A stretch of 64,000 nt of DNA from Caulobacter radicis (GTDB lineage: Bacteria; Pseudomonadota; Alphaproteobacteria; Caulobacterales; Caulobacteraceae). Position 1 is the first letter of the stretch. The number at the start of each line of letters is the position of its first letter. Location: NCBI RefSeq assembly GCF_003094615.1, contig NZ_QDKO01000044.1, positions 16,568-80,567 of the forward strand. Reading direction: 5' to 3'. The notes under the pieces are model-generated. The model saw only the letters and a program-made list of their open reading frames with translations, did not search any database and was not told the origin of the DNA. The position numbers and the translations under genes were made by a program. Below, one piece after another: positions 16,148-25,158 of the stretch.

Positions 16148-16505
16148 GTGTCGACAGAGAGGTCAAGGCCGCGCTTGCCGTCGGCCTGGTTCAAGAAGGA
16201 TTTGGGCGTGGCCTCGCGCGCCGGGCGCTCGCGGTCGGAAGGGTAGCTCTCCAGGGGCACCCACGTCGCGGCATCGACGAACCGCGATCCTTCCAACTGC
16301 AGCGGCTGTTCCCGCCAGGTCGTATTATAGTTTCGGTCCGAAGAGCGCGACCCTGCGCGTCCGGCGCGATTTCCGCAGGCCAACGGCTGTGGAGACCGGG
16401 CAAGCCCGCGTCGTCGAAGGACAGGGTCACCGCGTCTTAGGCATGGACTGACAGGCTCGGCGCGCAAAGCAGCAGGGAGGCCAGCAGGATCGCGCAGCGG
16501 CGCAT
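16141..16505 (-). pseudogene. Degraded secreted-protein gene
   Basis: ATG 16505 with GAGGAAAA upstream encodes a signal peptide (MRRCAILLASLLLCAPSLSV, then HA) followed at once by a TAA. In the same frame beyond it DAVTLSFDDAGLPGLHSRWP continues, and after a frameshift YNTTWREQPLQLEGSRFVDA, TWVPLESYPSDRERP and NQADGKRGLDLSVDTYG. I do not recognise the family. It follows the fructan TonB receptor on the same strand and may once have been part of that locus. Confidence 0.5.
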
Positions 16506-16529
16506 GGTGTTTTCCTCGGGACGTGACGC

Positions 16530-16561
16530 AAAAGGGCCCGGTCGCCGAGGCGACCGGGCCC
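16530..16561 (-). terminator. Rho-independent terminator after the fructan TonB receptor
   Basis: Perfect 13-bp stem GGGCCCGGTCGCC / GGCGACCGGGCCC with a 2-nt loop (16534-16561), followed on the minus strand by TTTT (16530-16533). It is 135 bp beyond the receptor stop. Confidence 0.75.
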
Positions 16562-16695
16562 AAGTTGTGGGCGACAAGAACGGAGCGACGGGGCGTGCGT
16601 CGAGCTCGACGTCCGGCCGGTCCGCAGGAGGGCGGCGAGCGCCCAGTCCCAGGGGATATCGGCCCGGGCGCCGAAGCGACCCGGGCCAACGCCCC

Positions 16696-19500
16696 CTAGA
16701 AACGGTAGGTCAGGCTGGCGCGATAGGTGCGGCCAAACAGCGGGCGGGCAACGCCGCGGTTGCGCGCGCCGTCCGGCGACAGCAGGTCCGAGAAGATCGG
16801 ATCGCCCTCGGTGAACGACAGCTGGTTGGTCAGGTTGGCCACGTTGACCTGCGCCATCAGGTTGGGCGTCACCGCCCAGGCCGCCCCGGCGTTGATGATG
16901 TAGTAGGCCGGGTACTGCGTGACGTTGAAGTCCGTCGATTCCGAGAAGCGCGAGGAGTAGTAGTAGAACTGGCCAAACACCGAGACCGGAACGCCGGTCA
17001 GGGGCCTGAAGTCGAAGGATGGGGTGAAGTTGACCATCACCGTCGGCAGGCGACGAGGTCGGCGACCGTCTTCGCCGATCTCGACATATTCGTAGCCCGT
17101 CAGGACGTTGGCGGCGTTGCGCACTTCGCGGGTGATCTTGTAGTTGGCGTCGGTGATCTTCGGATCCTGGACGGTGACCGTGCCCTTCAGCTCGAGCCCG
17201 TCCACCGGGCGCCAGGCCAGTTCGACTTCAGCGCCTATGTTCTGGACGCCGCGCTGGTAGACCTCGCCCACCTCGGGGCAGGTGTTGATCTGCGGCACCG
17301 CGCCGGTGACCGCGCACTGCGGCGACTGGAAGTCGCGGTAGACGTTGACGAAGTCGCGCGGGGTGAAGTCGTTGTAGTAGACCGCCGCTGAGGCGTCGAA
17401 CTTGGGCTTGTAGTACCGCACGCCCGTTTCCAGCTGCCAGATCCGTTCGATCTGGTTGCGCTTGATGGTCTCGCCGCCGACTTGCTGGGTGGTGTCGACG
17501 CGGAACTCGTTCAGGTCCTCAAGGCTCGGCAGGCGGAACGAGCGCGACACCAGGCCATAGACGGCGATGGGGTCGGAGATCGAATAGTTGGCCCCGACCG
17601 ACCAGCCCACGGCGCTGAAGCGCTTGTTGAGGTAGCGCGGCGCGCCGGGCACCGACAGCTCGTTGTCGGCGGTGGTGTCCTGGTTTGAGCCGACGACCAC
17701 GCTGGCCGGCGTCGCGTCGAAGATCAGGTTGCGATCGCGGCGGACCAGGTCGGTCTTCTGGGTCTGCCAGCGGACCCCTAGGTCCAGCTTCAGGCGGCTG
17801 TCCAGCGTCTCCCAGTGGTCCTGCAGGTAGCCCGCATAGCCGCGCGAGCTGGAGTCGGTCACGAAGCCGAAGAAGCCGGGCAGGATCGCCCCACCGCTCG
17901 TCAGGCTCGGACCGACGATCGCGCCGTTGGCGTCCAGACCGCGCAGATCGACCAGACGCGAAGGCTCGCCCATCGTCGAGACCAGGAGGCTGGCCTGGAA
18001 GTTGGCGTCATAGCTGTAATCGCTGGCGTAGACGCCGGCGGTGAGCTTGTGCTCGCCCCAGAGGTTGAAGGTCTTCTGCGCCTGCAGGTCCATCGAGGCG
18101 CTGTCGGCCTTGATGTTGGCGATGAAGGGCAGCAGGAAGTTCAGATAGGCGTCCGGCGCCACGGCCTGGCCGTTGTCCAGGTAGTAGCCCTGGACGCGCG
18201 CCACCTTGGCGTAGTTGGCGATGAAGTCCTCGCGGCTAATGCCGGCGAAGGCGCCGCAAGGATTGCTCGTCGGGACGTTGAAGAAGCCCCGGAGCTTGGC
18301 GTTGTTGAGGTTGCAGCTGAGCGCCGCGCCATGGGCCGGCGAGATGACGTCGTTCTGCAGGCGCACGTTCAGGAAGTCCCGGGCGAAGGCGGTGTCATTG
18401 CCCGTGAACATGGTGTTGAAGTCGTTGGTCCCGCTCGTGTAGCGAAGCCCGGCCTTGAAGGTCCAGCCATCGCCCATCTCGCGCGAGAACTTCAGGGTGA
18501 AGACGTTGAACTTGGGGTGGATGCCGTCGGCCAGGTCGATGTCGCGCGAGCCGTATTCGCCCATCTGGGTGAAGTGGCGGTTGAACGGCGAGGCCACCGT
18601 GCCATGGGCGAAATTGATGCCCAGCGGTTCGATGGTGTCCTGGTCGATCTTGGTGGGATTGTCGGCCGTGCCCGGGCCCGACAGGCGCGGCACAGAGATC
18701 GGCAGGTTCTGGTAGAAGGCGGTGTGGTCGTTGAGAAACAGGGCGTGCGCCTGGATCTGGGTGGCCCCGTCGTCGCTGGTGTAGACGATGTTGCCGCGGA
18801 TCTGGCCGCCGTGGTCGCCGGTGTAGCCGTTGTCGCGGATGCCGTCGGCGACGCGATAGAAGCCGCCCAGCGCGAAGGTCAGGTTCTTGTTGATCGGGCC
18901 CGAGACGAAGGCTTCGTTGCGCACGAAGCCGTAGTCGGCCACTTCGAGCCGATAGCCGCCCTCGAACGCCTGGCCGCCGGTCTTGGTGACATAGTTCACC
19001 GTCGCGCCCAGGCCGTTGGAATAGAGGATGCCGCCCGGACCGCCCTTCACGACCTCGACCCGATCGGTCATCAGGTCGGTGCGGATGAAGACGTCGTTGT
19101 TCATGAACTGGACTTCGGGCTCTTCGTAGACCGGAAGTCCGTCGATCAGCTGCGGAGCATAGCGAAAGCCGCCGGTGACCGGCAGGCCGCGGACGGTGAC
19201 GTTGTTGCTGGCCTCGCCGGCGCTGCTGCCCTCGGTGTAGAGCCCGGGGATGTTGGCCAGCAGGTCGGCCGTGCTGATCGGCGCCAGGCGCTGGATTTCC
19301 TCGGTGGTCAGGGTGTTGATCGAGAAGGTGGCGTCCTTCTTGCGCGTGCCGGCCGTCACCCCCGTGACGACGACTTCCTCGACCTGAACCGTGTCCTGGT
19401 CAGCGGGCTTGGGCGGTGCGGCCGCCTGGGCCAGCGCGCCCGTCGCGGTGAACAGGACGGCCGCCGACACGGACGTGCAGAATGCTTTTTTCAGAGACAC
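16696..19500 (-). CDS. TonB-dependent receptor of the fructan/sucrose locus (934 aa)
   Basis: Outer-membrane active transporter powered by TonB. Signal peptide about 1-25 (SLKKAFCTSVSAAVLFTATG), TonB-box region VEEVVVTGV, plug about 40-170 (TTEEIQRLAPISTADLLANI, NNVTVRGLPV, RVEVVKGGPGGILYSNGLGA), then a 22-strand barrel ending in RASLTYRF with the terminal Phe needed for assembly. GTG 19500 is chosen for GGGAGGAAACCA just upstream; the ATG at 19548 lacks a ribosome site. The operator at 19562-19588 overlaps its promoter. Neighbouring fructokinase and GH32 genes suggest fructo-oligosaccharide or sucrose uptake. Confidence 0.93.
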   Translation of the reverse strand: MSLKKAFCTSVSAAVLFTATGALAQAAAPPKPADQDTVQVEEVVVTGVTAGTRKKDATFSINTLTTEEIQRLAPISTADLLANIPGLYTEGSSAGEASNNVTVRGLPVTGGFRYAPQLIDGLPVYEEPEVQFMNNDVFIRTDLMTDRVEVVKGGPGGILYSNGLGATVNYVTKTGGQAFEGGYRLEVADYGFVRNEAFVSGPINKNLTFALGGFYRVADGIRDNGYTGDHGGQIRGNIVYTSDDGATQIQAHALFLNDHTAFYQNLPISVPRLSGPGTADNPTKIDQDTIEPLGINFAHGTVASPFNRHFTQMGEYGSRDIDLADGIHPKFNVFTLKFSREMGDGWTFKAGLRYTSGTNDFNTMFTGNDTAFARDFLNVRLQNDVISPAHGAALSCNLNNAKLRGFFNVPTSNPCGAFAGISREDFIANYAKVARVQGYYLDNGQAVAPDAYLNFLLPFIANIKADSASMDLQAQKTFNLWGEHKLTAGVYASDYSYDANFQASLLVSTMGEPSRLVDLRGLDANGAIVGPSLTSGGAILPGFFGFVTDSSSRGYAGYLQDHWETLDSRLKLDLGVRWQTQKTDLVRRDRNLIFDATPASVVVGSNQDTTADNELSVPGAPRYLNKRFSAVGWSVGANYSISDPIAVYGLVSRSFRLPSLEDLNEFRVDTTQQVGGETIKRNQIERIWQLETGVRYYKPKFDASAAVYYNDFTPRDFVNVYRDFQSPQCAVTGAVPQINTCPEVGEVYQRGVQNIGAEVELAWRPVDGLELKGTVTVQDPKITDANYKITREVRNAANVLTGYEYVEIGEDGRRPRRLPTVMVNFTPSFDFRPLTGVPVSVFGQFYYYSSRFSESTDFNVTQYPAYYIINAGAAWAVTPNLMAQVNVANLTNQLSFTEGDPIFSDLLSPDGARNRGVARPLFGRTYRASLTYRF

Positions 19501-19561
19501 TGGTTTCCTCCCGAGGACGCCTTTTCGGCGCGTTTTTCCAGCCGGCATGACGACGGTATGC

Positions 19562-19594
19562 GACTAAAGCTACTGAAGTGATTTAGTCTGTCAA
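19562..19594 (-). promoter_or_regulatory. Promoter and ROK-repressor operator of the TonB receptor
   Basis: Minus strand: TTGACA (19589-19594), 16 nt, TAGCTT (19567-19572). The dyad GACTAAA-N13-TTTAGTC (19562-19568 and 19582-19588) covers the -10 and spacer, so a bound dimer would block polymerase. The same dyad and spacing occur at 21009-21041. Confidence 0.85.
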
Positions 19595-19855
19595 CTGTCC
19601 TTGCGAAAAGCTTCGCAATGTTGCGGCGCGGCGACGATCCGGCCCGGGTGACATCCGGCGCACCCCGCGCGCGGGGTGATCAAGACGCTCGGCGGCCATG
19701 TTCTCCCCAAGATCCAGGGGCGCCCGAGCGCGGCATGGGCGTCGAAGAAGCCCGTCAATGGGGGCGAGGCCGGGTCGGCGGAATGACAAGCGCGCTGGCG
19801 ACTCGGAGGCGGGTGCGTATCATGGCCGTCCAAAAAACCGGGGGCGTCACCTTCC

Positions 19856-20986
19856 ATGGGCCGCGGCAGCAACTCCAACGGCGTTCGTCGCTACAACGAA
19901 CGACTGGTGCTCTCGACCATCCGCCGGCTCGATGGAGCGTCCAAGGCCGACCTTGCCAAGATCACCGGCCTCTCGCCGCAAGCGGCCCTGCGGATCGTCG
20001 AGGACCTGGAGGCCGACGGGCTCTTGATGGTCGCGGGCCGGCGCACCGGCGGCATGGGCCAACCCTCGACGATCTACAAGATCAACGGCGAGAACGGCTA
20101 CACCATCGGCGTGGAAGTCGGTCGCAACCGCCTCACCTGCGTCCTGCTCAACTTCAACGGCGTGGTGCTGGCCACCCAGACCCGGCCCATGGCCTTTCCC
20201 GAGCGTGCGGCGGTCATCGCGGAAATCGCGGAGTTCGCGCGCGTCCAGCTGGCGGCGCTCGGCCCAGAGCAACGCGAGGCCTTTCTCGGCGTCGGCATCG
20301 CCATGCCGTGGTTCATCGGCGCCTGGCGCGAGGAGATCGGGGTCACGCCCGACCAGGCCCGCGAATGGGGCGCCGACGTCGAGGAGGCCTTCCGCTCGGG
20401 TCTGGATTGCCCGGTGTTCTTCGAGAACGACGGCAACTCCGCGGCCCTGGCCGAACTGCTCTGCGGCGTCGGCCTGGGGGTCGAGAACTATCTCTATTTC
20501 CATGTCGGCACTTTCGTCGGCGGGGGGCTGGTGCTGGGCGGCCAGATCCATCAAGGCCGGCACGGCAACGCCGCGGCCCTGGCCTCCATGCCGATCCCCG
20601 ACGAGGGCGGGCAGGACTTCCTGCTCCACCGCGCCTCGCTCTACAGCCTGGAAGCAGCGCTCGGCCAAGGAAACGACGAGGCGGTTCGCGCCGCCTGGCT
20701 GGATGCCTGCGCCCAAGGGATCGCCTTCGTGATCCTGGGCGCCAACAGCCTGCTCGACCTCGATGCGGTCGTGCTGAGCGGCGCGATGGACGAGACCACG
20801 CTCCAGGCGCTGGCCCGGCGGGTCGAGGCGCGAATGGCCGCCACCGCGCCGAAGGACTTCTTCAAGCCCAACATGCTGGTGGGGCAGATCCGCGACACCG
20901 CGCCGGCGGTGGGGGCGGGCCTCTTGCCGCTCTACGCCAGCTACACGCCAAACCTCGGCTCGCTGCTGAAGGGCGACGCCGCCTAG
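19856..20986 (+). CDS. ROK-family transcriptional repressor (376 aa)
   Basis: An N-terminal winged helix (about 10-65; NERLVLSTIRRLDGASKADL, AKITGLSPQAALRIVEDLEA) is joined to a ROK sugar-kinase-fold sensor domain (VGVEVGRNRLTCVLLNFNGV; VFFENDGNSAALAE). The Cys-rich zinc motif of catalytic ROK kinases is not evident, as expected for a regulator. It lies between the two operator-bearing promoters and is the obvious candidate to bind them, released by a fructose-containing sugar or its phosphate. It diverges from the TonB receptor gene; ATG 19856 has a poor ribosome site. Confidence 0.9.
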   Translation: MGRGSNSNGVRRYNERLVLSTIRRLDGASKADLAKITGLSPQAALRIVEDLEADGLLMVAGRRTGGMGQPSTIYKINGENGYTIGVEVGRNRLTCVLLNFNGVVLATQTRPMAFPERAAVIAEIAEFARVQLAALGPEQREAFLGVGIAMPWFIGAWREEIGVTPDQAREWGADVEEAFRSGLDCPVFFENDGNSAALAELLCGVGLGVENYLYFHVGTFVGGGLVLGGQIHQGRHGNAAALASMPIPDEGGQDFLLHRASLYSLEAALGQGNDEAVRAAWLDACAQGIAFVILGANSLLDLDAVVLSGAMDETTLQALARRVEARMAATAPKDFFKPNMLVGQIRDTAPAVGAGLLPLYASYTPNLGSLLKGDAA

Positions 20987-21008
20987 CCAAGCTTTTCGCT
21001 TTCTCCCG

Positions 21009-21041
21009 TTGACAGACTAAATCACATCAATAGATTTAGTC
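21009..21041 (+). promoter_or_regulatory. Promoter and ROK-repressor operator of the fructokinase operon
   Basis: TTGACA (21009-21014), 16 nt, TAGATT (21031-21036), overlapped by GACTAAA-N13-TTTAGTC (21015-21021 and 21035-21041). The layout is identical to the TonB receptor promoter, and sequence similarity continues about 90 bp downstream, so one is a copy of the other. Confidence 0.87.
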
Positions 21042-21101
21042 GCGTACCGCCGTCCTGCGGCCAGCAACGAGCGCGTCGTCAAGGCGCCCGAGAGGAAACG
21101 A

Positions 21102-21224
21102 ATGTCTTTGCGATCGCGCCTTGGCGCGTCTCCAACCTGTGCGCTCCCCGCCCTAGCCGCGCCGCTCCCTGGCGTCCTCCCCGACCAGGCATTCCGCGCG
21201 CGCCCGATCTCGCGGCGGCCTTAA
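21102..21224 (+). pseudogene. 40-codon leader reading frame, remnant of a TonB-receptor start
   Basis: Starts MSLRSRLGASPTCALPALAA after GAGAGGAAACGA, mirroring the start of the TonB receptor (MSLKK after GGGAGGAAACCA). It ends at TAA 21222-21224. Most likely it is the leftover of a duplicated receptor 5' end lying between the copied promoter and fructokinase. It would still be translated and might act as a leader peptide. Confidence 0.5.
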
Positions 21225-21228
21225 GCGC

Positions 21229-21271
21229 CGCCGCCCCGGCCGATCCTGCCGGTCCGGGGCGGCGTCCTTTT
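21229..21271 (+). terminator. Terminator-like hairpin in the fructokinase leader
   Basis: An 11-bp perfect stem CGCCGCCCCGG (21229-21239) and CCGGGGCGGCG (21254-21264), followed by TCCTTTTC. It lies directly after the 40-codon frame and 28 bp before the fructokinase ATG, so transcripts from the operator-controlled promoter must pass it. Confidence 0.6.
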
Positions 21272-21299
21272 CACAGATCCCATCCAAGAGTTTAAACCC

Positions 21300-22268
21300 A
21301 TGGCGGAACCCAAATTGCTCGGCGGCGTCGAGGCGGGCGGCACGAAGTTTCTGTGCGGCGTGGCCAACGAGGACGGCGTCGTTCTCGACCAGGTCCGCAT
21401 CCCGACCACCACGCCTGCCGCCACTCTGAGCGCGGCGAGCGCCTTCTTCGCCAAGGCTCAGGCCCGGCACGGCGCGCTCGCTGCGCTGTCGATCGGAAGC
21501 TTCGGACCTCTGTCCCTCAGGGCGACGGCTCCCGATTACGGTTCGATCACCTCGACACCGAAGGTCGGATGGAGCCAGATCGATCTGCTGGGCCATTTCG
21601 CCCAGACCCTGGACGTTCCCATGGCGCTGGACACCGACGTCAATTGCGCGGCCGTGGGCGAGCTGCTGTTCGGCAGCGGCCGGGGCCTGGACACGTTCTG
21701 CTACGTGACGGTCGGGACGGGCATCGGGGTCGGGCTGCTGGTCGGCGGCGTGCCGCACGGCGGCGCCAATCACCCTGAGGCGGGCCACATCCGGTTGCCG
21801 CGCGCACTGGGCGATCAGGCCTTCGATGGCATCTGTCCGTTCCACGGCGACTGCCTGGAGGGCCTGGCCAGCGGTCCGGCGATCCGCGCCCGTTGGGGGA
21901 TGCCGGCGGAGGAGCTGCCGCCTGAACACCCGGCCTGGGGGGTCATCGCCGAGTACATCGCCGGTCTTTGCGCCAGCCTGACCTACATCGTACGTCCCGA
22001 CCGGATCATCATCGGCGGAGGCGTCATGCAGCCGATCGACATGCACGCGCGCGTCCGCACCGCTTTGCACAAGCAGCTGGGCGGCTACGACTCCAGCATC
22101 GCGGAACTGGACATGGACGCCTACGTCGCTGCGCCCACAGCCGGCGACTCCGCAGGCCTCACCGGCGCTCTGGCCATCGCTCACCGCCTCGTCACCCGCC
22201 AATGGCCCATGCATTGGGCGATCGGCGCGCAACAGAATTCTGTCTCCACCCTTTCGAAGGTCTCCTGA
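21300..22268 (+). CDS. ROK-family fructokinase (322 aa)
   Basis: Phosphorylates cytosolic fructose with ATP. Sugar-kinase fold with GGVEAGGTKFLCGVA (phosphate 1), DTDVNCAAVGELLFG (catalytic Asp), YVTVGTGIGVGLLVGG (phosphate 2) and a zinc motif beginning EAGHIR and completed by CPFHGDCLEGLASGPA. That compact Cys/His set is typical of fructokinase/ScrK-type ROK kinases. First gene of a kinase-transporter-GH32 operon, 2 bp before the transporter gene, downstream of an operator-controlled promoter and an unusual leader. Confidence 0.92.
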   Translation: MAEPKLLGGVEAGGTKFLCGVANEDGVVLDQVRIPTTTPAATLSAASAFFAKAQARHGALAALSIGSFGPLSLRATAPDYGSITSTPKVGWSQIDLLGHFAQTLDVPMALDTDVNCAAVGELLFGSGRGLDTFCYVTVGTGIGVGLLVGGVPHGGANHPEAGHIRLPRALGDQAFDGICPFHGDCLEGLASGPAIRARWGMPAEELPPEHPAWGVIAEYIAGLCASLTYIVRPDRIIIGGGVMQPIDMHARVRTALHKQLGGYDSSIAELDMDAYVAAPTAGDSAGLTGALAIAHRLVTRQWPMHWAIGAQQNSVSTLSKVS

Positions 22269-22270
22269 TC

Positions 22271-23638
22271 ATGACGACCACCGATACGGCGCTAGCGCCG
22301 CCCGCCAAGTCCGGGGTCACGCTGGCGATGATCCTATCGGCCCTGGGCGCGGCCCTCGGCGGCCTGCTCTTCGGGTTCGACACCGCCGTGATCTCCGGGA
22401 CCACCTCGGCCTTGCAGGAACGCTTCTCCCTGAGCGAAGGCTATCTGGGCTTCACGGTCGCCTCGGCGCTGATCGGAACCGTGATCGGCTCGCTGATCGC
22501 TGGCTGGCCATCCGACCGCTTCGGGCGTCGCCCCATGCTCCTGGCCGTGGCCGTCTGCTACGTCGTCTCCTCGCTCGGAACAGGCCTGGCGCTGGACTGG
22601 CACAGCCTGGTGGCGTTCCGCTTCCTGGGCGGTCTGGCCATCGGCGCGGCCTCTGTCGTCACCCCGATCTACATCGCCGAGGTCGCGCCGACCCATGTTC
22701 GGGGGCGACTGGTGGCGCTCAACCAGCTCAACATCGTGCTGGGCATCCTGCTGGCCTTCCTGTCCAACTACGTGATCGCCAGCCTCGCGCCGCCCGACGT
22801 CGCCTGGCGCTGGATGTTCGGCATCGTGGCGGTCCCGTCGGTGCTTTTCCTGGTGGTCACCTTCCTGCTGCCCGACAGCCCGCGCTGGCTGGTGGTCAAC
22901 GGCCGCGACGGTGAGGCCCGGGGCGTCATGACCCGGCTTGGCTTCATCGATCCCGAGGCCGAGGTCGCCCACATGCGCGTCGCCGCGGAGCGCGACGTTG
23001 CGGCGGCGAAGCCCAGCCTCTTCCAATCGGCCTATTCAGTGCCGGTGACCTGCGCCATCGCCATCGCCATGTTCAACCAGCTCTCGGGCATCAACGCGCT
23101 GCTCTATTACGCGCCGCGGATCTTCGAACTGGGCGGCGCTGGCGCCGACAGCGCCCTGCTGCAGTCGGTAGCCGTGGGCGGCACCAACCTGGTGTTCACC
23201 CTGCTGGCCTTCTTCCTGATCGATCGCTATGGGCGCAAGCCGCTGCTGTACTTTGGCTCGATCGCCACCGCCGCGGCGCTGATCCTGGTCGGCCTGCAGC
23301 TGGAAAGCGCCCACCCGAATGGCGCTCTTGTCCTGGCGGGCCTGCTGGGCTTTATCGCCGCCTTCGCTATCTCGCAGGGCGCGGTGATCTGGGTGTTCAT
23401 CTCCGAGGTCTTCCCCAGCGCCGTGCGCGGCAAAGGCCAGGCGCTGGGCAGCACCACCCACTGGGTGATGGCCGCGGCGATCACCTGGGCCTTCCCGGTC
23501 TTCGCCGCCCACGTCGGTGGATGGGTGTTCGCCTTCTTCGGCGCGATGATGCTGCTGCAGTTCCTGTGGGTCTGGAAGGTGATGCCCGAGACCAACGGCA
23601 TCGCGCTCGAGGACATGGATTTCCGGAGGGTCCACTGA
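22271..23638 (+). CDS. MFS sugar transporter (455 aa)
   Basis: Twelve-helix inner-membrane sugar porter. Sugar-porter signatures are present: GGLLFGFDTAVISGT in helix 1, DRFGRRP between helices 2 and 3, PIYIAEVAPTHVRGRLVALN, PDSPRWL in the centre, QLSGINALLYYAP in helix 7, and PETNG at the end. It probably brings sucrose or fructose from the periplasm into the cytosol, handing fructose to the kinase. The stop overlaps the GH32 start (TGATG). Confidence 0.93.
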   Translation: MTTTDTALAPPAKSGVTLAMILSALGAALGGLLFGFDTAVISGTTSALQERFSLSEGYLGFTVASALIGTVIGSLIAGWPSDRFGRRPMLLAVAVCYVVSSLGTGLALDWHSLVAFRFLGGLAIGAASVVTPIYIAEVAPTHVRGRLVALNQLNIVLGILLAFLSNYVIASLAPPDVAWRWMFGIVAVPSVLFLVVTFLLPDSPRWLVVNGRDGEARGVMTRLGFIDPEAEVAHMRVAAERDVAAAKPSLFQSAYSVPVTCAIAIAMFNQLSGINALLYYAPRIFELGGAGADSALLQSVAVGGTNLVFTLLAFFLIDRYGRKPLLYFGSIATAAALILVGLQLESAHPNGALVLAGLLGFIAAFAISQGAVIWVFISEVFPSAVRGKGQALGSTTHWVMAAAITWAFPVFAAHVGGWVFAFFGAMMLLQFLWVWKVMPETNGIALEDMDFRRVH

Positions 23639-25158
23639 TGCGTCGCCTGCTAGCCCTGGGCGCGGCCGCCCTGATCGGCGCTGGAGCGTCGCTCCCCATC
23701 GCGCCCGCTGCTTTGGCCGAGGAGGCCCGTCCGGCCTACCACTTCGCGCCGGCTCGCAACTGGATGAACGACCCCAACGGGCTCGTCTATTTCGAAGGCG
23801 AGTACCACCTGTTCTACCAGTACAATCCCTACGGGGATCGCTGGGGCCACATGAGCTGGGGCCACGCCGTCAGCCGCGACCTGGTGACTTGGGAAGAGCT
23901 GCCGGTGGCCTTGCCAGAAACCGATGTCATGGCCTTTTCGGGCAGCGCGGTGATCGACTGGAACAACACCAGCGGCTTTGGCAAGAACGGTCGCCCGCCG
24001 ATGGTGGCGGCCTACACCGGCTATGACCCCAAGACCAAGAACCAGTCGCAGTTCGTCGCCTACAGCAACGACAAGGGGCGCACCTGGACCGTCCACGGCA
24101 AGGTGCTCGACATCGGTTCGACGGAGTTTCGTGATCCCAAGGTCTTCTGGCACGCGGCTTCCAAGCAATGGGTGATGCTGGTCGTCATGGCGGTCGAAAA
24201 CCGCTTGGCCATCTACACCTCGGGCGACTTGAAGACCTGGGCCCACGCCAGCGACTTTGGCCCGGCCGGCGGCCGGGGCAAGAACTGGGAGTGCCCCGAT
24301 CTCTTCGAGCTGCCGGTCGAAGGCGGCAAGCCCGGCGAAAAGCGCTGGGTGCTCGGCATCAATCTGGGCGACAGCGGCGTCGGCGGCGGCTCGGGCGGCC
24401 AATATTTCGTCGGCGACTTCGACGGCGCCCGTTTCACGCCCGATCCAAGCTGGGGGCGCGAGCCCCAATGGATGGACTATGGCGCGGATTTCTATGCCGC
24501 CGTCTCCTGGAACGACCTTCCCAAGGACGATCCGCGCCGCATCTGGATCGGGTGGGCCAACGATTGGCGCTACGCCAACGCCATCCCGACCTATCCGTCG
24601 CGGGGCCTGATGTCCCTGCCGCGCGTCGTCAGCCTCAAGAAGACGCCGCAAGGCTATCGCATCGCCCAGGCGCCGGTCAGGGAAGTCGAGGCGCTTCGCT
24701 CGGGCCATCGATCGGCCAGTGCGCTTGCCCTCGGCGAGAGTGCGACCTTGCTGCCGATCGAAGGCGGCGCCGTCGAGCTGGACCTGGAGCTGGAGACGGG
24801 GAGCGCCGAACAGGTCCAGATCGCCTTCACCGACGACAAGGGTTTCCAGACCTTGATCGGCGTGACGCCCAAGACCAACGAGGTGTTCATCGACCGCACG
24901 CGGTCGGGTCCCCATTTCCACGACGCCTTCGCCGATCGCCACACCGCGCCGGTCGACCTTACGTCCGGACGCGTGCGCCTACGGGCGTTCGTCGACCAGT
25001 CGATCATCGAGCTCTATGTCAACGATGGACAGACCACCATCACCGACCGGTTCTTCCCGGGTGGCGGCGGGCTCAAATGGTCGGCCAGCGCGCGAGGAGG
25101 AACCGCGACGATCCGAAAGCTGGACGGCTGGATGCTAACCAAATCGAAGGCGCCTTAA
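23638..25158 (+). CDS. Secreted glycoside hydrolase family 32, levanase/inulinase/invertase type (506 aa)
   Basis: Retaining beta-fructosidase. Signal peptide about 1-28, then a five-bladed propeller with the nucleophile in WMNDPNG (Asp45), RDP (165-167, transition-state stabiliser) and ECPD (Glu218, acid/base). The C-terminal beta-sandwich includes RAFVDQSIIELYVNDGQTTI. Export suggests it works in the periplasm or outside, releasing fructose from levan, inulin oligomers or sucrose; specificity cannot be read from the motifs. Last strong member of the fructan operon. Confidence 0.94.
   Translation: MRRLLALGAAALIGAGASLPIAPAALAEEARPAYHFAPARNWMNDPNGLVYFEGEYHLFYQYNPYGDRWGHMSWGHAVSRDLVTWEELPVALPETDVMAFSGSAVIDWNNTSGFGKNGRPPMVAAYTGYDPKTKNQSQFVAYSNDKGRTWTVHGKVLDIGSTEFRDPKVFWHAASKQWVMLVVMAVENRLAIYTSGDLKTWAHASDFGPAGGRGKNWECPDLFELPVEGGKPGEKRWVLGINLGDSGVGGGSGGQYFVGDFDGARFTPDPSWGREPQWMDYGADFYAAVSWNDLPKDDPRRIWIGWANDWRYANAIPTYPSRGLMSLPRVVSLKKTPQGYRIAQAPVREVEALRSGHRSASALALGESATLLPIEGGAVELDLELETGSAEQVQIAFTDDKGFQTLIGVTPKTNEVFIDRTRSGPHFHDAFADRHTAPVDLTSGRVRLRAFVDQSIIELYVNDGQTTITDRFFPGGGGLKWSASARGGTATIRKLDGWMLTKSKAP

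Noticed and set aside
16504..19581. Long plus-strand frames opposite the TonB receptor
   Set aside because: They mirror the receptor's codon periodicity and show no domain; high-GC shadow frames.
21102..21224. A genuine small gene in front of fructokinase
   Set aside because: Its start matches the TonB receptor leader, which is better explained as a duplicated 5' end.
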